A stretch of DNA of 64,000 bases from Fen-549 sp050011315 (GTDB lineage Bacteria; Actinomycetota; Thermoleophilia; Gaiellales; Gaiellaceae), in the NCBI GenBank assembly GCA_050011315.1, contig JBEKJI010000002.1, positions 62,001 through 126,000 of the forward strand, read 5' to 3'. Positions 1 to 7,726 of this stretch are shown one piece after another; the first letter of the stretch is position 1, and the number at the start of each line of letters is the position of its first letter. Made by a program: the position numbers and the translations under genes. Below the pieces are notes generated by a model. The model did no database searches and was not told the origin of the DNA. It saw nothing but the letters and a program-made list of their open reading frames with translations.

Positions 1-168
1 CTTGAGCGTCGCCGAGCCCGCCTTGGCGCCAAACGACACCGTCACCTTCTTCGTTGATGACTCGTAGGAACACTTGACCGCAGCCTCTGCGGTCGGAACG
101 ATCGCGCAGGCCACGGCGAGAGCGCCAACGATCGTCGAGAAGCGAAGGAAAAGGGAAGAACCGGCCAT
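1..168 (-). CDS. Secreted protein of unknown function, N-terminal part
   Basis: The first 56 codons of a minus-strand gene that runs off the left edge. The start ATG (168-166) follows a strong ribosome binding site, GGAGGAG on the minus strand at 178-184. The product begins with a typical Sec signal peptide: a short basic start (MAGSSLFLRFS), a hydrophobic core, and an AEA-like cleavage region near residue 29. After it comes KCSYESSTKKVTVSFGAKAG, which resembles the start of a beta-rich exported domain. Too little is present to assign a family. The signal peptide and start are seen directly; export is inferred. Confidence 0.6.
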   Translation of the reverse strand, partial: MAGSSLFLRFSTIVGALAVACAIVPTAEAAVKCSYESSTKKVTVSFGAKAGSATLK

Positions 169-457
169 CGTTTTCAGCTCCTCCGGGGACGACGGGCCTC
201 GAGCTGTGAGCGCCGGGCAAGCGACAGCGTCTAACGGCGGGCGCCTTACCCGACCGCACGGCTTCGCAGTACGTTCCGTAATCTACAACAGTTCGAACCG
301 GCCTCAAAGCGAGACGCCTTACTGCTAAAAGTCACACCTCGCGTGGGCGCCACAGCGCCGAGACGACGATTAAGGCGGCGACGATTGATCTCACGAGACC
401 TTGCGAGAACGAAAGTCGATCATCGCCGCAGGCGCGATTCGCCGACCGCTAAGAGAT

Positions 458-485
458 CGCCGGGAAATCGAAAGATTTCCGGGCG
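458..485 (-). terminator. Hairpin downstream of tRNA-Pro
   Basis: A 12-bp inverted repeat with one mismatch and a 4-nt loop (GAAA on +), directly 3' of the minus-strand tRNA-Pro. On the minus strand only a weak, mixed T stretch follows (GATCTCTTAG), so it may be a processing or terminator hairpin. The rest of 169-489 shows no supported gene. Confidence 0.4.
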
Positions 486-489
486 TTAA

Positions 490-564
490 TCGGGACGGGG
501 AGATTTGAACTCCCGGCCTCTTGACCCCCAGTCAAGCGCGCTAACCAGGCTGCGCCACGTCCCG
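490..564 (-). tRNA. tRNA-Pro (anticodon GGG)
   Basis: A full cloverleaf on the minus strand. The acceptor stem CGGGACG pairs with CGTCCCG. The anticodon stem CTTGA/TCAAG encloses the loop CTGGGGG, giving anticodon GGG. The T arm contains GTTCAAATC. The discriminator base is A at 490, and CCA is not encoded. The gene for prolyl-tRNA synthetase lies close by at 970-2655. Confidence 0.97.
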
Positions 565-658
565 TGACACAGACCTTAGCGTGCCGGACCTCGCCTCGCC
601 GAGTCGCCTGTACGGGCGGCCCTCGTGCGCCGATTCAAGTGAGGAAGTGACGTCAGTG

Positions 659-973
659 CTACTCGCTCGAGAGGCGCTTGTAGAGGCGGTCGACCAGATC
701 GGGCATGCGCTCGAGGCGCTCAGTGATGACGCGGATGCGGTACTCGCGGAAGTGCTCGGGCTCGATGCCGAGCGCTTTGGCGATCGTTCCGATAACGTCG
801 TTTGTAGGCACCGGGCGGTTGCCGTGCACGATGTGATTCAGATACCCGGCCGAGAGCTTCGTCTTCTCGGCCAGGCCGCGGTAGCTGACGCCAAGCTCGT
901 CCATCAGCTGCTCGAGGGTGGGGCCGAAAGCGTCGTCGCTAAAACGCCTGCGCCGGGAGGGACGCTGGCTCAC
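659..973 (-). CDS. XRE-family helix-turn-helix regulator
   Basis: A 104-residue protein starting at GTG 973, whose GTGA overlaps the TGA stop of proS, so the two are translationally coupled. Residues about 15-70 form a Cro/C1-type helix-turn-helix (LGVSYRGLAEKTKLSAGYLNHIVHGNRPVP, then an alpha-helical tail). The tail REYRIRVITERLERMPDLVDRLYKRL is probably an oligomerisation helix. A much longer frame runs upstream through proS, but it is a low-complexity Arg/Ala shadow. The regulator's targets are unknown. Its position as the last gene of the proS operon hints at a housekeeping rather than phage role, which is inference. Confidence 0.85.
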   Translation of the reverse strand: MSQRPSRRRRFSDDAFGPTLEQLMDELGVSYRGLAEKTKLSAGYLNHIVHGNRPVPTNDVIGTIAKALGIEPEHFREYRIRVITERLERMPDLVDRLYKRLSSE

Positions 974-2655
974 GCCAGCAGCCCCGCGACCGCGGTCGCG
1001 GCCTCGTCCGCCGTAACGCGGCGCTGCTCGCCGCTCGCAAGCAGGGATAGATCGACGGCGCCGTCCTCGAGTGTCTTCTTGCCGACGGTGATTCGCGCCG
1101 GCGCTCCGATCAGGTCGGCGTCGGCGAACTTCTCGCCCGGGCGGGCTTCGCGATCGTCGAGCAGCGTCTCGTGACCGAGCTCGGAGAGCTTCTGCACGAT
1201 CTCCTCGGCCGTGGCGAGAATGCTCTCCCCCGCCGCCTGAAGCGCAACCACCTCGACCTCGTACGGGGCGATCGAGCGTGGCCAGACGATCTTGTTGCCT
1301 TCGTGGTTCTGCTCGATCGCCGCGGCCACGACACGGCCGGGGCCGATGCCGTAGGAGCCCATCACGACCGACCGCTCCTTGCTGTTCTCGTCCAGATAGA
1401 GCGCGCCGAGCGGCTCCGAGTAGCGCAGGCCGAGCTTGAAGATGTTGCCGATCTCGATCGCCGGCTCGACGGTGACACGGCCGCCGCAGTGGATGCAGGC
1501 GTCCCCGTCCATCACCTCGCGGATGTCGGCGAACTCGGGCTGATAGTCGCGCCCGGCCTCGACGCCGCGCAGGTGGAAGCCGTCGCGGTTCGCGCCCGAG
1601 ACGAACTGGCCTTCGCGCAGCGCCTCGTCGGCGATCACACGCAGCTCTACTCCAACCGGTCCGAGCGAGCCGCCGGAGGCGCCGAAAGCCTCCTCGATCT
1701 CCTCGGGATGAGCGGGCCTGAACTCGCCCCCGAGCACGGCGGCCGTCTTCAGCTCGTGCAGGCGGTGGTCGCCGCGCACGAGCCCGAGCACGAGCTTGCC
1801 GTCCGGACCGACGACGGGCATCGCCTTGGCGGTCGCGCGCGGGTCGATCGAGAGGAACTCCGCCACCTCTTCGATCGTGCGGATCTCGGGTGTCTCGACC
1901 TCGCGCGGCGCATCGAGGCGCTCGGGGAAATCCGGGGCGCTCGGCAGGCTGCGCGCGGCCTCGACGTTGGCGGCGTAGTCGCCCTTCTCGCAGAGAGCGA
2001 TCTCGTTCTCGCCCGCCGGGCAGGGCGCCAGGTACTCGTGCGCCATCTTGCCGCCCATCAGGCCGACGTCGCCCTCGCACTCGTAGAAGCGAAGGCCGCA
2101 GCGCTCGAAGATGCGCCGGTAGGCGCCGGCGTGCTTCCAGTAGCTCACGTCCAGCCCGTCCTCGTCGCGATCGAACGAGTAGGAGTCCTTCATCACGAAC
2201 TCGCGCACGCGCAGCAAGCCGGCGCGGGGCCTGGGCTCGTCGCGGCCCTTGACCTGGAAGTGGTACCAGAGCTGCGGCAGCTCGCGGTAGGAGCGGATCT
2301 CGCGCGCGTGGAAGGTCATCGTCTCCTCGTGCGTCATCGAGAGCACGAAGTCGCGACCGTGGCGATCCGTGAGCCGGAAGACCTCGGGAATGTCGTAGCG
2401 CCCGCTCTGTTGCCAAAGCTCGGCCGGCGCGATTACGGGTGCCAGCATCTCCTGGGCGCCGATCGCGTTCATCTCCTCGCGGATGATCTGGACGACTTTC
2501 TGATGCACTCTCCAGCCCAGTGGCAGGAAGGAGAAGAGCCCGGCCCCGACCTGGCGCGCATAGCCGCCGCGCACGAGCAGGCGATGGCTCGGAGCCTCGG
2601 CGTCGGCAGGGTCGTTGCGAAGGGTTGGGACGTGCAGCTGAGAGAGGCGATGCAT
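970..2655 (-). CDS. proS: Prolyl-tRNA synthetase
   Basis: Charges tRNA-Pro with proline in the cytoplasm. The 561 residues match the bacterial class II ProRS length of about 570. Seen: the N-terminal class II core (GGYARQVGAGLFSFLPLGWRV, then the GAQEMLAP and RDFVLSMTHEE regions), an inserted YbaK-like editing domain around residues 225-380, a zinc-type DACIHCGG stretch, a motif 3 region (SYGIGPGRVVAA) and an anticodon-binding C-terminus (VGKKTLEDGAVDL). The start ATG has no strong ribosome binding site. The 185-nt leader upstream is a structured repeat region. The gene follows ispG on the same strand and is coupled to the downstream XRE gene. Confidence 0.97.
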   Translation of the reverse strand: MHRLSQLHVPTLRNDPADAEAPSHRLLVRGGYARQVGAGLFSFLPLGWRVHQKVVQIIREEMNAIGAQEMLAPVIAPAELWQQSGRYDIPEVFRLTDRHGRDFVLSMTHEETMTFHAREIRSYRELPQLWYHFQVKGRDEPRPRAGLLRVREFVMKDSYSFDRDEDGLDVSYWKHAGAYRRIFERCGLRFYECEGDVGLMGGKMAHEYLAPCPAGENEIALCEKGDYAANVEAARSLPSAPDFPERLDAPREVETPEIRTIEEVAEFLSIDPRATAKAMPVVGPDGKLVLGLVRGDHRLHELKTAAVLGGEFRPAHPEEIEEAFGASGGSLGPVGVELRVIADEALREGQFVSGANRDGFHLRGVEAGRDYQPEFADIREVMDGDACIHCGGRVTVEPAIEIGNIFKLGLRYSEPLGALYLDENSKERSVVMGSYGIGPGRVVAAAIEQNHEGNKIVWPRSIAPYEVEVVALQAAGESILATAEEIVQKLSELGHETLLDDREARPGEKFADADLIGAPARITVGKKTLEDGAVDLSLLASGEQRRVTADEAATAVAGLLA

Positions 2656-2840
2656 GTGTGCCAGAACTTACCGGATCTCGATCCTTCGGCCGGCGGCTCC
2701 GAACGCCCGGGCGCGACCGGTCGTCCGGAGCCGCCTGGCGCCGCTGGCGGCACGATCCTCTCCGGGTTCGTGTGTCAACACTGCCCCCTCCGGGCTCGCA
2801 CCGCCGGCCGCGCCCCGAAGAACCGAGAGCACGTCGATAG
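2656..2840 (-). repeat. GC-rich structured repeat in the ispG-proS gap (copy R1)
   Basis: This untranslated stretch has a long hairpin at 2725-2765 (CCGGAG paired with CTCCGG, with an inner GCCGCC/GGCGGC stem). It shares long blocks with 4045-4150, 4203-4290 and 4452-4500, for example minus-strand GGTGCGAGCCCGGAG and CAGGCGGCTCCGG. A second short stem, CCGG-TCGCGC-CCGG, appears as CCAG-TCGCGC-CTGG in the copy near 4210, a compensated change. It is the 5' leader of proS, so a regulatory RNA is possible. No T-box core is visible here. Confidence 0.55.
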
Positions 2841-3980
2841 CTATCGGGGCTTAGTTGAAGCCGCGGCGGCTTCCGCCATCGCCACTGCGGCGGGCTTGAC
2901 GATTCGAGGGCGCCTCGGCCGCGCCATGCCCGCCTCGATCCAGCGGTCGAGCTCGGCGAAAAGCTCGTCGATCAGCTTTTCGGTCGGTACCTTCCGCAGC
3001 ACCTCGCCGTGCGCGTAGATGAAGCCGACGTCTCGTCCGCCGGCGATACCGAAGTCGGCCTCCCCCGCCTCGCCCGGGCCGTTGACGGCGCAGCCCATCA
3101 CCGCCACCTCGAAGGTCTGCGTGTAGCCACGCAGCCTCTCCTCGACCTTCTCGGCCAGCGCCTGGGCGCCGACGTTGTCGCGGCCGCAGGTGGGGCAGCT
3201 GATCATCACCGGGCCGCGCTCGCGCAGCCCCAGCGCCTTGAGGATGCCCCAGGCCACGTCCATCTCCGCGACCGGGTCGGCGGTGAGCGAGACGCGGATC
3301 GTGTCGCCGATTCCCTCGGCGAGCAGCGTGCCGATCCCGACCGCGCTCTTGATCGTGCCGCCGAAGACGGTACCGGCCTCGGTCACGCCCAGGTGCAGCG
3401 GGTAGGGAACCTTCTCGGCGAGCATGCGGTAGGCACGGATCGTGTCGGGAACCGCGGTCGACTTGACCGAGATCTTGAAGTCGTGGAAGTCGAGCCGCTC
3501 GAGCAGCTCCACCTCTTCCATCGCCGCAGCGACAAGCGCCTCCGCCTGGTCTTCATGCGCGAGTGAGCGCAGGTGCTCGGGCAGCGAGCCGGAGTTGGCG
3601 CCGATGCGCAGTGGAGTTCCCGCTTCCTTCGCGGCCAGCACGACCTCGGCGACCTTGTCGGGACCGCCGATGTTGCCGGGATTGATGCGCACCGCGGCGA
3701 CGCCGGCCGTGATCGCCTTGAGCGCGAGCGATGAGTTGAAGTGGATGTCGGCGACAACCGGCAGCGTCGAGCGGCGCACGATCTCGGGCAGCGCCTCGGC
3801 GTCGGGGAGACCGGGAACCGCGCAGCGGACGATCTCGCAGCCGGCCGAGGCGAGCGCCTCAATTTGAGCCATCGTCTTGGAGACGTCGCGGGCGCGGGTG
3901 GTCGTCATCGACTGGACGGCGACGGGAGCGCCGCCGCCGATCTTCACGCCGCCGATCGAGATCTGCCGGATGCTGGCCAT
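2841..3980 (-). CDS. ispG: 4-hydroxy-3-methylbut-2-enyl diphosphate synthase (GcpE)
   Basis: Catalyses the iron-sulfur-dependent reduction of methylerythritol cyclodiphosphate to HMBPP in the MEP isoprenoid pathway. The 379 residues from ATG 3980 begin MASIRQISIGGVKIGGGAPVAV, then QSMTTTRARD, the family's N-terminal signature. The TIM-barrel strands follow (VRCAVPGLPD, VADIHFN, RINPGNIG, IGANSGSLP). The 4Fe-4S ligand cysteines appear in ISCPTCGR and in VAVMGCAVNGPGEA. The open frame extends upstream to 4259, but that part is repeat DNA. The -10 box 7 nt before ATG 3980 supports this start. dxr lies two genes upstream. Confidence 0.95.
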   Translation of the reverse strand: MASIRQISIGGVKIGGGAPVAVQSMTTTRARDVSKTMAQIEALASAGCEIVRCAVPGLPDAEALPEIVRRSTLPVVADIHFNSSLALKAITAGVAAVRINPGNIGGPDKVAEVVLAAKEAGTPLRIGANSGSLPEHLRSLAHEDQAEALVAAAMEEVELLERLDFHDFKISVKSTAVPDTIRAYRMLAEKVPYPLHLGVTEAGTVFGGTIKSAVGIGTLLAEGIGDTIRVSLTADPVAEMDVAWGILKALGLRERGPVMISCPTCGRDNVGAQALAEKVEERLRGYTQTFEVAVMGCAVNGPGEAGEADFGIAGGRDVGFIYAHGEVLRKVPTEKLIDELFAELDRWIEAGMARPRRPRIVKPAAVAMAEAAAASTKPR

Positions 3981-3987
3981 GCGACCG

Positions 3988-3993
3988 ATTGTA
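3988..3993 (-). promoter_or_regulatory. -10 box of a leaderless-type ispG promoter
   Basis: Minus-strand TACAAT ends 7 nt before ATG 3980, so transcription would begin at or next to the start codon. No Shine-Dalgarno motif is present. The -35 region is weak. Confidence 0.55.
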
Positions 3994-4044
3994 GATACGA
4001 CCTCGCTTCCTCGACCGGCGGCTCCTCTCTCGCGCACTCGGACG

Positions 4045-4300
4045 GCGGCTCCGTACGACCAGGCGAGACTGGTCTCCCGGAGCCGCCTGACACCGCTGAG
4101 CGCACTTCGCTCTCCGGGGCCGTGCTGAAGCACTGTTCCCTTCGGCGAAGCACACTCAGCAGCGCCCCGAGAACGCGAGAGGCGATTCGTACTCTCGTAA
4201 CTCCGCGGTGCTACCAGGCGCGACTGGCCTCCGGAGCCGCCTGGCGTCGCTAACGGCACGATCCTCTCCGAGCCCGTGTGTGGAACTCTCCTGGGGACGA
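4045..4300 (-). repeat. Structured repeat copies R2 and R3 between rseP and ispG
   Basis: Two tandem relatives of the proS-leader repeat. Copy R2 has a hairpin at 4076-4118 (CCCGGAG/CTCCGGG). Copy R3 has one at 4231-4270, followed on the minus strand by CCAG-TCGCGC-CTGG. Just after R3 the minus strand reads TGGTAGCACCGCGG (4216-4203), which resembles the T-box antiterminator core. A further fragment at 4452-4500 repeats the GGTGCGAGCCCGGAG block. The whole 3981-4527 gap holds no supported gene. Confidence 0.5.
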
Positions 4301-4309
4301 TCGCCCGCC

Positions 4310-4400
4310 GGCTGGGCGTGATCGGTGGTGCGAGGCAAGGACGCAGGGAGCGTTCGTATCGGATCTAGATACGGGCGCGACTGAGGACGCAGTATCGCGC
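4310..4400 (+). repeat. Dispersed hairpin repeat, copy B
   Basis: On the plus strand, GGACGCAGGGAGCGTTCGTA opens an 11-bp hairpin (4350-4360 with 4368-4378), followed by GACTGAGGAC. Related copies sit at 11680-11795 (minus orientation) and 36245-36320 (plus). Stem bases differ between copies but stay paired. Confidence 0.6.
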
Positions 4401-4527
4401 CGCCGAGCGCGTTCAGACGGTGGCGTGCATCGTTTCCAGGCGAGTTCCCTTCACTGTTCTCTCCGGGCTCGCACCGCCAACGGCGCCTCGAGAAAGCGAG
4501 GGCACCTGCTCGTAATCGAACTACGGC

Positions 4528-5736
4528 CTAGAGGCGGTGAACGTCGTTGGAGAGGCCGAGCACGAACAGGAAGAGTACGAAGGCGATCCCCGCCATCGAG
4601 ACGCGCTCGTAGATCTCACGTGAGACGACGCGGCCGCGAGCCCGCTCGATCAGAGAGAAGGCGACGTGCCCGCCGTCGAGGGGGAGCAACGGCAGCAGAT
4701 TGAGAACGCCGAGCGAGAGCGAGATCAAAGCGATCACGAACAGGAAGTCGGCGGCTCCGTGCCTGTAGGCGTCCGACGAGCCCTTGACGATGCCAACGGG
4801 GCTGGAGATCTGCTTCTGGCCCTGACGCTCGAAGAGACGGCCGAGGCCGTTTACGAAGATGTCTCGCGTGATGCGCCAGGTCAGACGGAACGACTCGCCG
4901 AGCGCCCCGGGGGGAGAAAGCGCGAGGTTCATCGGCTTGACGGTGCGGAGCGTTGTCAGGCTGCCGTGGCGGCGGACGGTGAGCGTCAACGGCCGCCCGC
5001 CGGAATCGCCGATGCGCTTGATCATCGTCGAGCCGGTGACTTTCTCGCCGTTAATCGTGACGACGACATCGCCGGCGCGGAGGCCGGCGCGCGCGGCCGC
5101 CGAGTTGGCAAGAACCTTCTCGACCTGAGTCGTGGTGGCGCCGGTCTTCGGGTTCGCGGCGACGTTGAAGCCAAGCCGGTAGGTGTTGAGCATGTACAGC
5201 GCGGCGAAGATCAGGACGGCGACGAGAATGTTCGTCAGCGGCCCGGCGCCGATCACGACCAGGCGCTTCCAGGTGGGCTGGCGCCAGTAGGCGTCGGGCG
5301 CGAGAGCGTCGTCCAGCTCCTGGAACCCGCGCCCGGCGAAACGGGCGCTCGCGGGCGAGAGCCGGGCGCTTTCGATCCGTTCGTTCAGAAGCGCAAGATC
5401 CGTTCCAGCGGGATCGAGATCTTCCGACTCGAGTGACCGCCCGAGCGCCTCCACCGGCTCGGCCAGGCTCTCGTCCTCCGCCAGCGCCGGGCGGAAGTAG
5501 AGCTGCACATCGCGCTTACCGGGGCGGAACATGCCCGGGATCTTCACGTAGCCGCCGAGCGGGATCGCGCCGATCCCGTACTCGATCCCCTTGTGCGTCA
5601 CCTTCGCGATCGCCGGCGGAAAGCCGATGTAGAAGCGGCGCGGCCGCATCCCTGTGACACGTGCCATGGCGAAATGGCCGGCCTCGTGCACGAGCACGAG
5701 CAGGGCGAGCCCAAGAATGGCGATAAGGACGCTCAC
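4528..5736 (-). CDS. rseP: Site-2 (RseP-type) intramembrane zinc metalloprotease
   Basis: A 402-residue membrane protease that cleaves transmembrane substrates such as anti-sigma factors in the second step of regulated proteolysis. The first transmembrane segment carries HEAGH (the HExxH zinc site, about residue 17). A PDZ domain is visible around residues 205-265 (VEKVLANSAAARAGLRAGDVVVTINGEKV). The second zinc motif LPLLPLDGGH lies near residue 355, before the final membrane helix. The segment before the PDZ, at about residues 70-130, is longer than in E. coli and charged. The GTG start overlaps the dxr stop (GTGA), so the two are coupled. The substrate is unknown. Confidence 0.93.
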   Translation of the reverse strand: MSVLIAILGLALLVLVHEAGHFAMARVTGMRPRRFYIGFPPAIAKVTHKGIEYGIGAIPLGGYVKIPGMFRPGKRDVQLYFRPALAEDESLAEPVEALGRSLESEDLDPAGTDLALLNERIESARLSPASARFAGRGFQELDDALAPDAYWRQPTWKRLVVIGAGPLTNILVAVLIFAALYMLNTYRLGFNVAANPKTGATTTQVEKVLANSAAARAGLRAGDVVVTINGEKVTGSTMIKRIGDSGGRPLTLTVRRHGSLTTLRTVKPMNLALSPPGALGESFRLTWRITRDIFVNGLGRLFERQGQKQISSPVGIVKGSSDAYRHGAADFLFVIALISLSLGVLNLLPLLPLDGGHVAFSLIERARGRVVSREIYERVSMAGIAFVLFLFVLGLSNDVHRL

Positions 5737-6818
5737 AGGCGTTCGATCCTAGCGACCTCTTCCGTGGCGACCCGTCTCGCCGCCGCGTCGGCCTCGATCA
5801 GCGCCTCCAGATTGCGCGCCGGCGAGGTGTCGGCGCTCGTCAGCGTTTGCTCGATCACTTCGGCGATAGCCAGGAAGGGAAGCCGCCCGGCCAGAAAGGC
5901 ATCGACGGCGACCTCATTCGCGGCGCTATAGGCGCAGGGTGCGCTGCCGCCGGTTCGTCCCGCTTCCCGCGCCAGCGAGACGAGCGGGAAGGTCTCCTCG
6001 TCGAGCGCCTCGAACTCGAGCGTCAGTCCCGCGGCTAGGTCGAGAGGCTGGATCGGAGTCGCCGGGCGCTCCGGGTAGCCGAGCGCGAAGGAGATCGGGA
6101 CGCGCATGTCGGGATAGCCGAGGTGTGCGAGCGCGGCGCCGTCGCGGAAGCGCACAAGCGAGTGCACGATCGAGCTCGGGTGCACGATCACCTCGATCCG
6201 TTCGTACGGCAGCCGGAACAAGAAATGAGCCTCGATCACCTCGAGCCCCTTGTTGGCGAGCGTGGCCGAGTCGATCGTGATTTTCGGCCCCATCTGCCAG
6301 GTCGGGTGCGCGAGCGCCTGTTCTGGCGTAACTCGCTCGAGCTCGGCGCGGCTGCGACCCCGGAAAGGCCCGCCCGAGGCCGTCAGAACGATCGAGGCGA
6401 CTTCCTCCACCGTTCTTCCTTCCAGGCACTGGAAGACCGCAGAATGCTCGCTGTCGACCGGGAGGAGTAGCCCTCCTCCCCGCTCCTTTGCCGCCAGCGC
6501 CAGCTCGCCCGCGGCGACCAGGCTCTCCTTGTTGGCGAGCGCCAGCGTCACCCCTTGCTCGAGCGCCCACAACGTCGCCCGGCAGCCGGCGAAGCCGACG
6601 ACCGCGTTGAGAACGAGATCGGGACCTGAGGCTTCGAGCAAGGCAACGAGGTCTCCCCCGCTCTGGAAGTGCTCGATACCGCGCTCGGCGGCGAGTCCAG
6701 ATACATCCGTACTTCCGGCCGCTAGCGCGCACAGCTCGAGCTCAGGGGCGGCATCGATGATCTCGAGCGCCTGGCGCCCGATCGAGCCGGTGGCGCCGAG
6801 GAGGGCGATCCGTTTCAC
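5733..6818 (-). CDS. dxr: 1-deoxy-D-xylulose-5-phosphate reductoisomerase
   Basis: Converts DXP to 2-C-methyl-D-erythritol 4-phosphate with NADPH, the committed step of the MEP pathway. 361 residues, slightly short of the usual 380-400. Seen: the N-terminal dinucleotide fold IALLGATGSIGRQAL, the NKESLVAAGEL motif, LPVDSEHSAVFQCL (metal and substrate binding), LTASGGPFRG, and MGPKITIDSATLANKGLEVIEA, then the C-terminal four-helix part with SAANEVAVDAFL. The start is GTG 6818. A TAGACT box lies 7 nt upstream, suggesting a leaderless mRNA. The stop overlaps rseP, and ispG follows. Confidence 0.96.
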   Translation of the reverse strand: MKRIALLGATGSIGRQALEIIDAAPELELCALAAGSTDVSGLAAERGIEHFQSGGDLVALLEASGPDLVLNAVVGFAGCRATLWALEQGVTLALANKESLVAAGELALAAKERGGGLLLPVDSEHSAVFQCLEGRTVEEVASIVLTASGGPFRGRSRAELERVTPEQALAHPTWQMGPKITIDSATLANKGLEVIEAHFLFRLPYERIEVIVHPSSIVHSLVRFRDGAALAHLGYPDMRVPISFALGYPERPATPIQPLDLAAGLTLEFEALDEETFPLVSLAREAGRTGGSAPCAYSAANEVAVDAFLAGRLPFLAIAEVIEQTLTSADTSPARNLEALIEADAAARRVATEEVARIERL

Positions 6819-6825
6819 GGTTGGG

Positions 6826-6831
6826 AGTCTA
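6826..6831 (-). promoter_or_regulatory. -10 box of a leaderless-type dxr promoter
   Basis: Minus-strand TAGACT ends 7 nt before the GTG start of dxr. No Shine-Dalgarno is present between them. Confidence 0.5.
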
Positions 6832-6848
6832 CGGTCGGCGAGCCCGGC

Positions 6849-7664
6849 TCAGACTACCGAGAAGGCGACGAGAGCAAAGTAGGCGGCAGTCCCGGCGAAG
6901 AGAAGCGAGTCGATCCGGTCGAGCATGCCGCCGTGGCCGCCGAGCAGGCGACCGGTGTCCTTGACGTGCATGTCGCGCTTGAGCGAGGACTCGAACAGGT
7001 CGCCGAGCGCCTCGGCGACGGCGATGATGGCGCCGAACAGGAGCGCCTCCCCGATCGAGAGGAATTCGGCCCGGTTCGAGTAGAGGGCAAAGAAAGAGAC
7101 CAGGATCGCCGCGACCACTCCGGCGACGAAACCCTCCCACGTCTTCCCGGGCGAGAGCACGGGCGAGAGCTTGTGGCGCCCGAGCAACCGACCCATGCCG
7201 TAGGCGGCCGAATCGGCCGCGAACACCGCCAGCAGCACGGTAAAGGCGGCGAGTTGGCCGAGGTGGTGATGACCCGCCGGGATGGCGCGGATCAGTTGGA
7301 ACAAGGCGAGACCGCCGCCGATCCAGGTCACGCCGAGAAGCGTCGAGCCGATGGCGATCGTCGCAGGTTGGCGCGTCTTCGCGATCCCGTACTGGGCAAA
7401 GGCGAGCAGTATCGTCCCGAAGAGCCCGCCAACCATCCAGGGCAGGCCGCCTTGCTTGGCTCCGAAGAGCGTGATCGCCACGCCCACATAGCCCGAGAGC
7501 ACAAGCGGATGTAGCGAGCGAATCAGCAGGTAGTACTCGTGTATCGCAATCAGGGCCGCCACAACGAGCAGGGTGAACAGCCACCAGCCCCCGCCCCAGA
7601 CGAGCGCCAGCACGATCGGCAGCCCGACCGCCGAGACCACGAGACGCGAGGCGAACGGCGACAA
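6849..7664 (-). CDS. cdsA: Phosphatidate cytidylyltransferase (CDP-diglyceride synthase)
   Basis: Makes CDP-diacylglycerol from CTP and phosphatidic acid at the membrane. The 271-residue protein has about 7-8 hydrophobic segments. It carries the complete family signature near residues 225-250: SSLKRDMHVKDTGRLLGGHG followed by GMLDRID (S-x-x-K-R-x4-K-D ... H-G-G-x-x-D-R). An in-frame TAG immediately precedes TTG 7664, so TTG is the only plausible start that keeps the first membrane helix. It lies 62 nt after uppS, which uses lipid carriers at the same membrane. Confidence 0.93.
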   Translation of the reverse strand: MSPFASRLVVSAVGLPIVLALVWGGGWWLFTLLVVAALIAIHEYYLLIRSLHPLVLSGYVGVAITLFGAKQGGLPWMVGGLFGTILLAFAQYGIAKTRQPATIAIGSTLLGVTWIGGGLALFQLIRAIPAGHHHLGQLAAFTVLLAVFAADSAAYGMGRLLGRHKLSPVLSPGKTWEGFVAGVVAAILVSFFALYSNRAEFLSIGEALLFGAIIAVAEALGDLFESSLKRDMHVKDTGRLLGGHGGMLDRIDSLLFAGTAAYFALVAFSVV

Positions 7665-7726
7665 CTAGCGCACCGCCCGAGAGGCGCGGCGACAATTCCG
7701 GCGACCGGCCACCACGCCCCGGCTCT

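Noticed and set aside
659..2416. A 585-codon frame on the minus strand through proS
   Set aside because: It is mostly Arg/Ala/Gly low-complexity and is a shadow of proS; only the last 104 codons (XRE) are real.
1171..3018. A 615-codon plus-strand frame opposite proS
   Set aside because: It is the antisense shadow typical of high-GC DNA, with no domain and no ribosome binding site.
4045..4118. Possible glycine riboswitch (GCCGAAGG, CGGAGAG, TCAGGCGG pieces)
   Set aside because: The pieces do not occur in the order and spacing of the gcvT aptamer, and no glycine gene is nearby.
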